This document shows positions 15,308-24,849 of a stretch of 53,656 nucleotides of DNA, piece after piece. Made by a program: the position numbers and the translations under genes. This DNA comes from Lachnospiraceae bacterium (GTDB taxonomy: Bacteria > Bacillota > Clostridia > Lachnospirales > Lachnospiraceae), in the NCBI GenBank assembly GCA_017614155.1, contig JAGACK010000038.1, positions 1 through 53,656 of the forward strand. The letters run 5' to 3'. Below the pieces are notes generated by a model that saw only the letters and a list, made by a program, of their open reading frames with translations, did no database searches and was not told the origin of the DNA. The stretch's first letter is position 1. Each line of letters starts with the position of its first letter.

Positions 15308-17455
15308 TTATATCTCAAACATCAGCTCTCCGTAGGTCGGGAAAGGCCAGAACCTCCTGTCAACGATCAGCTCGAGCTCATCCGCAGGTTTTCTCAGGTC
15401 ATCCATCAGAACCTTTATCTTATCCTTGTAATAAAAGGCCTGTTCTTTTGCGTCAGCGATCAGAAGTGCCTCTTCCTTGGCCTTTTCCAAAGCATCCGCT
15501 GCTTCCTTCATCTGTTTGAGCCTGTCTGTCACATCGCATAGCAGTCCGCTCTGCACGGATGCATCGCCTCCTGCCGCCTTTACGGCATTGACGGCATCAG
15601 CAAGTTCCTTTGAATACCTGATGACTGCCGGTATTATCATATTTCCTGCCATATCAAGCATCGTGACGGCCTCGATATTGATGGTCTTTGCGTAGGTCTC
15701 ATATATTATCTCCTGCCTCGACTCAAGTTCCGTCTTTGTGAAGATCCTGAATCTTTCAAAAAGCTTCACTGCCTTGTCCGTAGTCAGCGCCGATGCGGCC
15801 TCGATCATCGAGCCGATATTCGGCAGTCCTCTTTTTTCAGCCTCTTTTACCCATTCTTCCGAATAGCCGTCGCCGTTAAAGATCACTCTGTGATGTTCCC
15901 TGAGGTTCTTTTTGATCAGGTCGTGGGCTGCAAGGGCGATATCATCTGCCTTTTCAAGCTCATCGGCAGCCTCGCAGAAGGCTTCGGCCGTGATGGCATT
16001 CAGTATCGTATTGGGGCTTGCGATGGAATCAGCCGATCCCACGGATCTGAATTCGAATTTATTGCCTGTAAAAGCAAATGGCGATGTCCTGTTTCGGTCT
16101 GTGGCATCCTTGACAAAATCAGGGATATTCCTGACTCCTGTTTTCAGTTTCCCGCCCTGTTTTACACTGTTTGCCTCTCCGGTCTCGATCAGCTGTGTGA
16201 CCACATCATCAAGCTGCTCTCCCAGGAAAACTGACATGATGGCAGGAGGCGCCTCGTTTGCACCGAGCCTGTGATCATTACCGACATCTGATGCCGACTG
16301 TCTCAAAAGATCAGCGTGGATATCTATCGCTTTTATTATGCAGGACAGCACCAGCAGGAACTGCATATTCTCATTCGGTGTATCCCCGGGATCCAGAAGA
16401 TTGACGCCGTTATCCGTTGATATGGACCAGTTGTTGTGTTTTCCGGATCCGTTCACTCCCGCATATGGCTTCTCATGAAGGAGACACCTCATGTTGTGTT
16501 TTACTGCGACTCTCTTCATTGTCTCCATGACAAGCTGGTTGTGATCAACCGCGACATTTGCGGTCTCGTATATGGGCGCCAGCTCATGCTGCGCCGGGGC
16601 GACCTCGTTGTGCTGCGTCTTTGCAGTAACCCCCAGCTTCCAGAGTTCATTGTTCAGATCCTTCATGTAGGCGCCGACTCTTTCCCTAATAACGCCGAAA
16701 TAATGATCCTCCATCTCCTGTCCCTTCGGTGCGCTCGCGCCAAAAAGAGTCCTTCCGGCAAACATGAGATCCGGTCTTTTCATGAAAAGATCACGGTCTA
16801 CGAGAAAGTATTCCTGCTCGGGACCGACTGACGGCGTGACCTTCTTTGCCGAGCTGTTCCCGAACAGTCTGACGATCCTCAAAGCCTGGTCGCTCAAAGC
16901 CTGCATGGAACGTAGCAGCGGCGTTTTCTTGTCAAGCGCCTCGCCTGTGTATGAACAGAAGGCTGTGGGGATGCAAAGGATCTTCCCGCAGGATGATTCC
17001 TTTATAAAAGCCGGAGAGGAAGGATCCCATGCCGTATATCCTCTTGCCTCAAAGGTCGCGCGCAGCCCTCCGGAAGGGAAGGAAGAAGCATCCGGTTCTC
17101 CCATTACCAGCTCCTTGCCGGAAAAGTCCATCATGACACGCCCCTCGTCATCCTCATGGGTAATAAAGGCGTCGTGCTTTTCGGCAGTTATGCCGGTAAG
17201 CGGCTGAAACCAGTGTGAATAATGGGTCGCTCCCTTTTCTATGGCCCACTCCTTCATGGCATAGGCCACGACCTCGGCCGTCACGGCATCAAGCTTCTTT
17301 CCTTCTTCCATGGTCCTTTTAAGGTCCCTGTAGACTTTTTTCGGAAGACGCTGCCTCATAACCGTGTCGTTAAACACATTTTCTCCGAATATCTCCGTTA
17401 TCTTTTTCTCTTCCTCGGAAATACCTTTTTTTACTTCAATCTCCGGTTCACTCAT
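15308..17455 (-). CDS. glnN: Glutamine synthetase type III
   Basis: It joins ammonia to glutamate with ATP. The 715-residue length and motifs such as [22 protein letters not shown] and [18 protein letters not shown] are those of the GSIII class, common in Bacteroides and Lachnospiraceae, not the shorter GSI. A good GAGGAGG site precedes ATG. It starts 12 bases after the fucosyltransferase gene, so it may be read from the glycan operon, an odd place for a nitrogen enzyme. No nitrogen-control signal is seen in the short gap. Confidence 0.95.
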   Translation of the reverse strand: MSEPEIEVKKGISEEEKKITEIFGENVFNDTVMRQRLPKKVYRDLKRTMEEGKKLDAVTAEVVAYAMKEWAIEKGATHYSHWFQPLTGITAEKHDAFITHEDDEGRVMMDFSGKELVMGEPDASSFPSGGLRATFEARGYTAWDPSSPAFIKESSCGKILCIPTAFCSYTGEALDKKTPLLRSMQALSDQALRIVRLFGNSSAKKVTPSVGPEQEYFLVDRDLFMKRPDLMFAGRTLFGASAPKGQEMEDHYFGVIRERVGAYMKDLNNELWKLGVTAKTQHNEVAPAQHELAPIYETANVAVDHNQLVMETMKRVAVKHNMRCLLHEKPYAGVNGSGKHNNWSISTDNGVNLLDPGDTPNENMQFLLVLSCIIKAIDIHADLLRQSASDVGNDHRLGANEAPPAIMSVFLGEQLDDVVTQLIETGEANSVKQGGKLKTGVRNIPDFVKDATDRNRTSPFAFTGNKFEFRSVGSADSIASPNTILNAITAEAFCEAADELEKADDIALAAHDLIKKNLREHHRVIFNGDGYSEEWVKEAEKRGLPNIGSMIEAASALTTDKAVKLFERFRIFTKTELESRQEIIYETYAKTINIEAVTMLDMAGNMIIPAVIRYSKELADAVNAVKAAGGDASVQSGLLCDVTDRLKQMKEAADALEKAKEEALLIADAKEQAFYYKDKIKVLMDDLRKPADELELIVDRRFWPFPTYGELMFEI

Positions 17456-17467
17456 TTTTATCCTCCT

Positions 17468-18346
17468 CTAGATCCTGACCCATCCCTTCAGGCTCTTTTT
17501 TTCGCTGTCCTGACCGGACAGATACTTTTCGGGATAGATCACTGTTTTGTTTTCGTTGGCATTGAGAAGCGCTCCCCATGTCGAAAATGTTGAATTTGCT
17601 ATGATATTATGATCACAGATGCTCATCAGATACATGTCTTTATAGCTGTCTGCTCCGTCATTTCCGGTCACTATGACCTTGTCTTTGAGCCATCCGAAAT
17701 TCTCCCTGACATAATCCTTGTCATCCGAGAAAATGAAAAATCTCGCATCCGGATTGTCGGACAGTATCACATCTGCAGCCTTTTTATAAAAATCCGTGCC
17801 CAGGTTTATGAATTTTCCTTCATAAACAGATGACAGATAGTCTCCCCTCCTGACATGCAGCGATACCGATGTTCCTTCCCTGATCCGTGATGCCATATCC
17901 TTTACGCCCATCGTTTCTTCATCGGGAAACCTGAAATAATCTCTTATCTCTTCAAGCCTGTCCCTGTAGTACTCTTCCGAGATATAAAAGCCTGTCAGAT
18001 ACCAGTCCGCATTACGGTCAAGCTCATAGTCCGCTGCCATTTCATCCAGTATAAAAGGCTTTCTCTTTTTCTCTGTGAAAAGCCTTATGATTCGGTTAAC
18101 ATAATACAAGCATGGAAAATCCTGCGGAAGCCTGCCGGAGACCTTAAGGACTTCGGTTCTTTTTGCGCTGTCCATTCTGATACCGAACACTTTTTCAAGT
18201 TCGTAGCCCTGATGCTCCTCATGCCAGTCAAACCAGGTCAGATCGGCCTTTACATTTTCACTCCCGTATTTTTTCTGCAGCAGCCTGAAAAAGCAGTACT
18301 GAAACATCTGATTTCCGAGCCCGCTTGAAAATCTCAATAGGATCAT
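17468..18346 (-). CDS. GT11 alpha-1,2-fucosyltransferase
   Basis: GT11 enzymes add fucose from GDP-fucose to a galactose-type acceptor. The 292 residues have the family opening SSGLGNQMFQYCFFRLLQKK, the donor-binding motif HVRRGDYLS (about 163-171), and the late block NSTFSTWGALLN. The protein is cytoplasmic or peripheral. It is the last glycosyltransferase of the minus-strand glycan operon, 10 bases after a GT2 gene. With GDP-heptose made by the facing operon, the donor might be a different GDP-sugar, but fucose is the standard reading. Confidence 0.9.
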   Translation of the reverse strand: MILLRFSSGLGNQMFQYCFFRLLQKKYGSENVKADLTWFDWHEEHQGYELEKVFGIRMDSAKRTEVLKVSGRLPQDFPCLYYVNRIIRLFTEKKRKPFILDEMAADYELDRNADWYLTGFYISEEYYRDRLEEIRDYFRFPDEETMGVKDMASRIREGTSVSLHVRRGDYLSSVYEGKFINLGTDFYKKAADVILSDNPDARFFIFSDDKDYVRENFGWLKDKVIVTGNDGADSYKDMYLMSICDHNIIANSTFSTWGALLNANENKTVIYPEKYLSGQDSEKKSLKGWVRI

Positions 18347-18356
18347 ATATAAAGCT

Positions 18357-19346
18357 TCATTCCTTTCCCGTCAGTTTTCCGATCAGATATCCCAGACTGT
18401 ATCCTACAAGCGTGGTATTTTTTTCGGGACAAACGATATCCCTGATATTTCCCTCGTACATATCCTTCAGGAATCTTCGGTTTTCCTTTCCCGGAGATTT
18501 CAGGAACATTTTCAGCGCCGTTCCGAAGTCCTTCTTCGCTTTTTTCTTCCCGTAATCCGAGATCTGCCTGTACTGCGCAAGCCATTTGGTGACAGTCTGC
18601 GACAGATAGCAGTCATCTTTTATTATATTTCTTTCCATGGCCAGGGAATTCCAGTTTGTCCCCTGTTTTTTCCTGACATATCTCCATGCGCTCATGACTT
18701 CATCCATCCTGTAGATGTCTCCCTGTATCAGCAGGAAAAGCAGGATAATGGCATCATCAACAAAATCATGGGCTCTGTACAGCAAAGTGTAATCATATTT
18801 CTTTTCCGGATATATGTTCCTTGATACTACCGTCGCATAATGCCCCGGCCAGCTTCCGGAATATTTATAATCCTCAAAGGTAAATCTGCCGCTGTAGTCA
18901 TACAGCTTTCCTATCTTTAATATCTCCGGATCCTTTATCTCTTCTGAGGCTTCGTCTATCATCACGCACGAGTGAGTGCAGGCTATGTATTCGGAGTGCG
19001 CCTCCAAAAAATCCACCTGCTTCTGGAGCTTGTGATCATCGCTCCAGTAATCATCGCCCTCAAGATACGCCAGATACTCCCCCCTGCATTCCATGGTGGT
19101 ATCGTACACATTTTTTGTTGGCCTTCCCGTATTCTCGCTGCGGTAGATCTTTTTTACCGTTCTTTCGGGATAATCATTTATCACACTGTCCATGATCTCC
19201 CGGGTACGGTCGGTGGAACAGTCCTCACCTATGACCACCTCAAAATCAAAATCCGTCTTTTGGTCAAGAACGCTCCTTAAGGCCTTTTCAACATATTTCT
19301 CATGGTTATAGGTTATAAATATAACGCTGAGCTTCGGATCCGTCAT
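18357..19346 (-). CDS. GT2 glycosyltransferase
   Basis: A family 2 inverting transferase of 329 residues. SVIFITYNHEKYVEKALRSV opens the GT-A fold and VIGEDCSTDRT binds the nucleotide; the DxD-like EGDDYWSD lies at about 95-102. A C-terminal region of about 110 residues probably sets acceptor choice. Its start overlaps the ABC transporter stop by four bases. It belongs to the operon 22.6-17.5 kb and probably adds one sugar of a surface polysaccharide. The sugar is not known. Confidence 0.88.
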   Translation of the reverse strand: MTDPKLSVIFITYNHEKYVEKALRSVLDQKTDFDFEVVIGEDCSTDRTREIMDSVINDYPERTVKKIYRSENTGRPTKNVYDTTMECRGEYLAYLEGDDYWSDDHKLQKQVDFLEAHSEYIACTHSCVMIDEASEEIKDPEILKIGKLYDYSGRFTFEDYKYSGSWPGHYATVVSRNIYPEKKYDYTLLYRAHDFVDDAIILLFLLIQGDIYRMDEVMSAWRYVRKKQGTNWNSLAMERNIIKDDCYLSQTVTKWLAQYRQISDYGKKKAKKDFGTALKMFLKSPGKENRRFLKDMYEGNIRDIVCPEKNTTLVGYSLGYLIGKLTGKE

Positions 19347-21100
19347 GAAAAGATCTCCTCTTTTTCGACCTTCCTTATCCTGCCGTTCTCAACCCTGAAG
19401 ATCAGCTGGCAGTTTTCTATGGTCGTGAGCCTGTGCGCTATTATTATCAGTGTCTTCCTGCCCATCAGGCTGTCGATCGCTTCCATCACGGCGCTTTCCG
19501 TGTCGCTGTCAAGGGCTGATGTCGCCTCATCAAGGACCAGGATCTCCGGATCATCATAAAGCGCCCTTGCGATCCCTATCCTCTGTCTCTGTCCGCCCGA
19601 AAGCCTGACTCCTCTTTCACCGACCATTGTATCAAGCCCTTCCGGAAGGCTTCGCACAAAATCAGAAAGCTGGGCTTCATCCAGCGCCGCCCAGACCTTA
19701 TTATCATCTATCTCGTCCTCTTCCACGCCGAATGCCACATTATCGCGTATGCTCTCATCAGCCAGAAAGATCGCCTGAGGGATATAGGCAAGCTTCTTTG
19801 ACCAGCTCAAAGGATACTCATGCACATTCATCTTTCCGTACATCACCCTTCCGCTGACCGGGAACAGTATGCCGAGGATAATGTCCGCCATGGTGGACTT
19901 TCCGGCTCCGCTCTGCCCTATGAGCCCGACCGAAGCTCCCAGCGGTATCTCAAAATCAGCGCCTTCAAGGACTTTTTCGTCAAATCCCGGGTAGGAATAA
20001 GTGATATCCTCGATCTTTATGGATACGGGATCGTTATCCTCCACAGGCCTGTCATCCCTGTCTTTTGTCTCCTTTTCGATCATATCCTCTGTCTCCTTTA
20101 TGTCCCTGTAGATGAGGTCTATCGAAGGAGTCAGGAATGAAATGAGATTTGCATAATTACTTATCTTTCCGGCAGAAGGCATCAGCTTGAAAGCGGCCAC
20201 CGCAAATGATCCGAGCATGGGCAGTATCGCCGACAGATCTGTGCCGGTCTTCAGCTTTATGATGAGGACCAGGATGATGCCGCCCACACAGACGGTCTCT
20301 ATGAAATATCTGGGAACCGTGCCGAAGAAATTGGTGTTTATCAGCGCATTCATTTTCTTTTCGCCGCTGTTTACAAATCTGTTTACGAAATATTTTTCCC
20401 TGTGAAGGATCTTTATATCCTTCACTGCGCCAAGAGCCTGATTGATGGACTGGTGCATCCTTCCGTCGTAAAGCTGGTTGATGCGTCCGTATTCATTGAC
20501 CCTTTCCCTGGTAAAATGCCTGTATGCTCCCATGCACAGCAGCAGAAGAGCAGCAAGCGTAAGAGTCATGAAAGGATCGTTTATCAGCAGAAAGAGACCC
20601 AAAAGCACACACAGAAGGGCTTCGCTCAGGCAGTTCAGCACGGACAGTATGAGCTGAAAAAGCCTTTCCGTGTCCAGCATGATATTTCTGATCATATTTG
20701 AAGAATTGTTGTTCAGATGGTAGGTGTAAGGCTTTTTCAGATAGCAGTCCACAAGCCTTCCGGACACCTTCAGCTGGTTCCTGTAGATGAACGAATACTG
20801 AAAGCGGTACATGACGATCAGATAGGCGTTTTTTATCACATATACCGCTATGATCAGGACAGACAGGAAAACAAAGAACGAACTGCTGTCCTTCATGCCG
20901 AAGGCAGTGTAAGCAAAGGAAAGGAACCTGTTTTGCGCGATCATTTCAGGAGCCGAGATGACCTGGATCAGGGGCATGATGAGAGATACCCCGATAAGCT
21001 CAAAAACAGCCCCGATGAATATGGCGATCAAAAGCAGTATCATCGTCCTCTTCTGCTTTTTGTCGAATATGTATGATATTTCGCTGAAGATCTTTTTCAA
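19343..21100 (-). CDS. ABC exporter, lipid-linked glycan flippase type
   Basis: A half-transporter of 585 residues: six membrane helices in about 1-330, then the ATPase domain with Walker A GQSGAGKST, signature LSGGQRQR, and Walker B ILVLDEATSALD. The layout and company match PglK/MsbA-like flippases that turn undecaprenyl-linked oligosaccharides across the membrane. It lies between two GT2 genes, five bases after one and overlapping the next, which supports export of the glycan built by this operon. It would act as a homodimer. Confidence 0.88.
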   Translation of the reverse strand: MKKIFSEISYIFDKKQKRTMILLLIAIFIGAVFELIGVSLIMPLIQVISAPEMIAQNRFLSFAYTAFGMKDSSSFFVFLSVLIIAVYVIKNAYLIVMYRFQYSFIYRNQLKVSGRLVDCYLKKPYTYHLNNNSSNMIRNIMLDTERLFQLILSVLNCLSEALLCVLLGLFLLINDPFMTLTLAALLLLCMGAYRHFTRERVNEYGRINQLYDGRMHQSINQALGAVKDIKILHREKYFVNRFVNSGEKKMNALINTNFFGTVPRYFIETVCVGGIILVLIIKLKTGTDLSAILPMLGSFAVAAFKLMPSAGKISNYANLISFLTPSIDLIYRDIKETEDMIEKETKDRDDRPVEDNDPVSIKIEDITYSYPGFDEKVLEGADFEIPLGASVGLIGQSGAGKSTMADIILGILFPVSGRVMYGKMNVHEYPLSWSKKLAYIPQAIFLADESIRDNVAFGVEEDEIDDNKVWAALDEAQLSDFVRSLPEGLDTMVGERGVRLSGGQRQRIGIARALYDDPEILVLDEATSALDSDTESAVMEAIDSLMGRKTLIIIAHRLTTIENCQLIFRVENGRIRKVEKEEIFS

Positions 21101-21105
21101 ACCTG

Positions 21106-21927
21106 TTACTGTCCCCTGTTCAATAGTCTTTTCCTGATAAAATCCTTTGTCTTTCTTTTTGCTGTATAAAATGACTTTACAAGCCCGGCTCGGATCCTGT
21201 AGAACAGTGTCTCGTTTTCAAGCTCGGCTTTTATCATCTCATTTATTATCCTGTCGTGCTCATTCTCCCTTTCTTTTGAGATCCCGTTTCCTTCCCTGTA
21301 GCCTGTTCCGAAGCATCCCGTGCAGAAAAACCTGTACCGCGCCGACAGCTTCAGCAGAAGCTCATAATCCTCAAAAAGGCTGTGGCCCTCAGCATAGCCG
21401 CCCGCATTTCTCAGCAGTTCGGCCTTTATGATATAATCCCGCATCACCGAATCCCATTTGCTCATGGTCAGCAATGAAAACCGTATATTGCCCTTCAGAT
21501 AATACGATGGCTTTTTCAGCTTTGTAACCGTCTTCGTATCATCTCCATGGAGCACAGCGGTAACCGAATAAGCGATCGTGTCCTCCCCGTGCTCATTTAT
21601 CAGGGCTGTCTCATTTTCCAGCTTCCTTTTGTCATAATATAAATCATCCGCATCGATAAATGTCACGAATTCCGTCTTTACCAGTGAAAGTCCCCTGTTT
21701 CTGACCGCGCTGACGCCTGAATTCTCCGGCAGAAAGACTGTCTCGATATTTGAGTATCTCTTTGACAGGCCTTCGATCACGCTTTTTGAATCATCGGTGG
21801 ATGCATCATCTATTATCAGAATCACGGCAGGCTTTAATGTCTGCTCCTCGATGCTTTCCACACACTGTACGATAAATCCCGATTTATTATAATTCGGTAT
21901 TACAACCGTCAGATCATTTCCCGTCAT
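21106..21927 (-). CDS. GT2 glycosyltransferase
   Basis: 273 residues with TVVIPNYNKSGFIVQCVESI, IIDDASTDDS and the metal-binding TFIDADDLYYD (about 90-100), all classical GT2. It overlaps the acetyltransferase gene by 14 bases and precedes the ABC flippase by five. Probably one step in the same glycan. The C-terminus is basic (KRKTKDFIRKRLLNR), which may hold it at the membrane. Confidence 0.88.
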   Translation of the reverse strand: MTGNDLTVVIPNYNKSGFIVQCVESIEEQTLKPAVILIIDDASTDDSKSVIEGLSKRYSNIETVFLPENSGVSAVRNRGLSLVKTEFVTFIDADDLYYDKRKLENETALINEHGEDTIAYSVTAVLHGDDTKTVTKLKKPSYYLKGNIRFSLLTMSKWDSVMRDYIIKAELLRNAGGYAEGHSLFEDYELLLKLSARYRFFCTGCFGTGYREGNGISKERENEHDRIINEMIKAELENETLFYRIRAGLVKSFYTAKRKTKDFIRKRLLNRGQ

Positions 21928-22591
21928 TCAAGAAAACTCCCGCATCCTTAAATTTCCCGATATTGTCCATGATCCATTTTTCGTCCCTTGCCCACCATTC
22001 GTAAGCACAAAGCTTCTCAAGGGTATCCGGATCAAATCTGTATCGCAGGACTTTTGCCGGAACACCCGCATTGATACTGTAGGGCATGGTATCCTTTGTT
22101 ACTATCGATCCGGCGCCTATCACCGATCCGTCCGCGATCTTTACGCCGCCCATAATAAGTACGCCGTTTCCTATCCATACATCGTTGCCGATAACCGTCC
22201 TCTCCGATCCGGAATCAAACACCGTTTCCTTCACATAGGAAAAACCCACCGTTTTTTCCGCAGATGTAAATGCCGGATGCATCGCAACCTGTCCCTCAAG
22301 CGGGTGCTTTCCTATAACCGTCTTTACATCGGCGCCTATGCTCGTATATCTGCCTATGTCTGCATCTGTCAGGTCGCTCCCGTTGTTCACATAGGACCCG
22401 AAGCCTAAAGTGCAGTTTTTCAGCGTTGCATTCTTACCTATGTAATTTTTTCCTTCCAGCTTCGTGTTCCTGATATAGCTTTTCGGGAGCATGATGCTCT
22501 TTTTTGATATTTCCAGTCCCATACGAACAAAAGGATATATAAATGTCCTGTACAGGCCCGATAATATCTGTGAAATCTTTCGTTTAAGCAA
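21914..22591 (-). CDS. Hexapeptide-repeat acetyltransferase (CatB/LbH type)
   Basis: 225 residues. The left-handed beta helix repeats cover about 40-190, with GNDVWIGNGVLIMGGVKIAD and GAGSIVTKDT, the typical coenzyme A-binding coils of xenobiotic/sugar O-acetyltransferases. It probably acetylates a sugar of the surface glycan. The start is a TTG at 22591 with AAAGGGG nine bases upstream. It heads the minus-strand glycan operon (22.6 to 15.3 kb). Antibiotic acetylation, as in CatB itself, is less likely given the context. Confidence 0.88.
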   Translation of the reverse strand: MLKRKISQILSGLYRTFIYPFVRMGLEISKKSIMLPKSYIRNTKLEGKNYIGKNATLKNCTLGFGSYVNNGSDLTDADIGRYTSIGADVKTVIGKHPLEGQVAMHPAFTSAEKTVGFSYVKETVFDSGSERTVIGNDVWIGNGVLIMGGVKIADGSVIGAGSIVTKDTMPYSINAGVPAKVLRYRFDPDTLEKLCAYEWWARDEKWIMDNIGKFKDAGVFLNDGK

Positions 22592-22697
22592 ATTAAAAAA
22601 CCCCTTTCAGTCAGGCGGCATCTTACGCTTAATCATAACAAAAACACCGCCGCAGTGTCTACTGTTTTAATCCCTGCGGCTCTTCACGCAAAAAGCA

Positions 22698-22726
22698 TTG
22701 CCGTTCCGCTCTATTTTATCTATAAT
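22698..22726 (+). promoter_or_regulatory. Promoter abutting a GT2 gene (leaderless)
   Basis: TTGCCG (22698-22703), 17 bases, TATAAT (22721-22726). ATG is at 22735, eight bases after the -10 box, the same distance as at the PAP2 gene. No ribosome site lies between. Confidence 0.75.
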
Positions 22727-22734
22727 CATATATT

Positions 22735-23592
22735 ATGAAAACATCACTTATCATTTTAACATATAATGACGGAGAGCGTACTTACGACCTTGTCTCAAAG
22801 ATCTGCGGATACAATACGCCTGACAGCATCATCCTTGTTAACAACGCTTCAACGGATGATACCCTCAGCCTGCTTGAAAAAGCGCAAAAGCTCGCGCCTG
22901 AAAAGATCCATGTGATCTCGGCGCCTGAAAACGGCGGCTATGCAAAAGGCAACAACTTCGGGGCTGTATATACGTTAAAGAACCTTTCTCCGGATATCAT
23001 CTTCATGGCAAATCCCGATACATATTTTACGGAAGAGACTGTATATGCCATGACACAGGCGCTTTCCGACAACCCGGGATACGGCGTTGTCGCTCCCCTT
23101 GTCAGCAAAGGCTATAATGTCTGGCCGGTTCCGGGATTTACCGGGCTTCTTGAAAGCCTTTTTCTTATCATGTTCAACATCCACAAAAAAGCCGTGAAAA
23201 AAAGGCTCCTGTCATCCCCTCTTTATCTCGAGGATGCCGGCGTCGTCGAGGGCTCGTTCTTTGCGATCACCTCCGATGCCTACAAACGGATACGCGGCCT
23301 TGACGAAAGGACCTTTATCTACGCAGAAGAGATCATCCTGGCCAGGAGACTCATGAAAGAAAACCTCAAAGTTGGCGTCCTGACGGGACATTTTTATGAC
23401 CATCTTCATTCTGCCAGCATCAAAAAGCTTTCCGGAGGGTCAAAAGCAGCCGTATTCCATCATTTCCATGACAGCTTCCGTATTTATAATAAATACTATC
23501 TGCATACGAACGCTCTGCAGGATCTGATCTTTGAGGCTGCCTACCGGCTTGCTTATCTTGAAAGAAAGATCTACGACCTCATAAAACGCTGA
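22735..23592 (+). CDS. GT2 glycosyltransferase (rhamnosyltransferase-like)
   Basis: 285 residues. SLIILTYNDGERTYDLVSKI and VNNASTDDTL are the GT2 nucleotide-binding parts; APENGGYAKGNNFG and NPDTYF are typical of dTDP-rhamnosyl-type transferases, and a late membrane-associated hydrophobic stretch (about 133-150) is present. It diverges from the acetyltransferase gene. The donor is a guess from similarity. It has its own promoter and appears to be leaderless. Confidence 0.86.
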   Translation: MKTSLIILTYNDGERTYDLVSKICGYNTPDSIILVNNASTDDTLSLLEKAQKLAPEKIHVISAPENGGYAKGNNFGAVYTLKNLSPDIIFMANPDTYFTEETVYAMTQALSDNPGYGVVAPLVSKGYNVWPVPGFTGLLESLFLIMFNIHKKAVKKRLLSSPLYLEDAGVVEGSFFAITSDAYKRIRGLDERTFIYAEEIILARRLMKENLKVGVLTGHFYDHLHSASIKKLSGGSKAAVFHHFHDSFRIYNKYYLHTNALQDLIFEAAYRLAYLERKIYDLIKR

Positions 23593-23630
23593 TCTGCCGC
23601 CTTAATTAGCATCAGTCCCGATGCCTTCGG

Positions 23631-23659
23631 TTGATTTATATCGCGGATTCTACTATACT
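23631..23659 (+). promoter_or_regulatory. Promoter of the heptose operon
   Basis: TTGATT (23631-23636), 17 bases, TATACT (23654-23659). A leader of about 47 bases with a GC-rich inverted repeat (GCCGGCCGG) leads to GGAGGT before ATG 23713. Confidence 0.7.
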
Positions 23660-23712
23660 TGTGTGATAGGCGGGCGCTGTTTGCCGGCCGGAACATCGGA
23701 GGTACGATTTGT

Positions 23713-24849
23713 ATGAAGATCGTGATGATCGGTCCGGTTTATCCCTACACATCCGGACTTTCTTATTATGTATCGCTGCTATACCGTCAGCTATGCAAAC
23801 ATCATGATGTTACGCTTTTGAGCTACAGCTTTCAATATCCCCAGTTTATGTACAAAAGGCCTCAGAAGGATTATGAGGAGGACTCGCTGAAGATCGAAGA
23901 GGCTCAGTATGTGCTTCATACAGCCAATCCGTTCAGCTGCCTGAAGACCGCCAGGCTTATAAACAGCATAAATCCCGACCTGGTGATCTTTCAGTGGCTT
24001 CATCCGTATTTTGCGCCCTGCTATACGATAGTGGCGCGGCACATAAAAAAATCAAGGATACTGTTCATGTGTCATAATGTTTTTCCTCACGAGCGTTTCC
24101 CGCTTGACAGGTTCCTGACAAAAATGACACTGAAGCATGGCGATCATTTCACTGTCCATGCAAAAAGCGACGCCGATGACCTGTTATCGATCCTTCCTGA
24201 TGCCGACTTAAAGGTCACTGTCCATCCGACCTATAACTTTTTCAAGCTTAAAGATATGTCAAAGTCCGAGGCCAGAAAGATCCTGAACATAGATGAGGAT
24301 ACAAATGTCCTCCTGTTCTTTGGGCTTGTAAGGCCCTACAAAGGCCTGCAGCATCTCCTCGACGCTCTGAAGATAATAAAAGATGAGGATCCCGAAAACT
24401 CCCGGAAGCTCCTGCTCCTCGTGGCAGGCGATTTTTCCGGATCCCGTCCGGAATATGACGAAAAGATAGCATCACTCGGCATTGGCAGCCTGATAAACAT
24501 CACTGATGGACACATCCCGATAAGCGAAGTGGAAAAGTTCTTTGCCGCCTCGGACCTGGTAGTCCTGCCCTATGAGGATGCGACCCAGAGCGGGGTTATA
24601 CAGGTGGCATACAGCTTTGACAAACCGGTACTGGCAACAAGGGTCGGCGGCCTCCCTGATGTGGTATTTGATAAAGAGACCGGCTATCTTGTAGAGCCGA
24701 AAAGACCGGACCTTATTGCCGAATCCATAAAGGACTTTTTTGACAACGACCGGGCTGAAGTGCTGGGAGCCGGCATTGAGCGTGAAAAATACAGGTATTC
24801 CTGGGACAGGATGGAAGAACTTATCACGGAGTTTAACAAAGAGAAATGA
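23713..24849 (+). CDS. GT4 glycosyltransferase
   Basis: A retaining, GT-B fold transferase of 378 residues. MKIVMIGPVYPYTSGLSYYV begins the N-terminal Rossmann domain; LLFFGLVRPYKGLQHLLDAL begins the second; PYEDATQSGVIQVAY is the donor-binding E-x7-E region. The start at 23713 has GGAGG nine bases upstream; an upstream in-frame ATG at 23659 lies on the promoter and is rejected. It overlaps hddA by four bases (ATGA), so it is coupled to heptose supply and is a good candidate to use GDP-heptose, though this is inference. Confidence 0.88.
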   Translation: MKIVMIGPVYPYTSGLSYYVSLLYRQLCKHHDVTLLSYSFQYPQFMYKRPQKDYEEDSLKIEEAQYVLHTANPFSCLKTARLINSINPDLVIFQWLHPYFAPCYTIVARHIKKSRILFMCHNVFPHERFPLDRFLTKMTLKHGDHFTVHAKSDADDLLSILPDADLKVTVHPTYNFFKLKDMSKSEARKILNIDEDTNVLLFFGLVRPYKGLQHLLDALKIIKDEDPENSRKLLLLVAGDFSGSRPEYDEKIASLGIGSLINITDGHIPISEVEKFFAASDLVVLPYEDATQSGVIQVAYSFDKPVLATRVGGLPDVVFDKETGYLVEPKRPDLIAESIKDFFDNDRAEVLGAGIEREKYRYSWDRMEELITEFNKEK

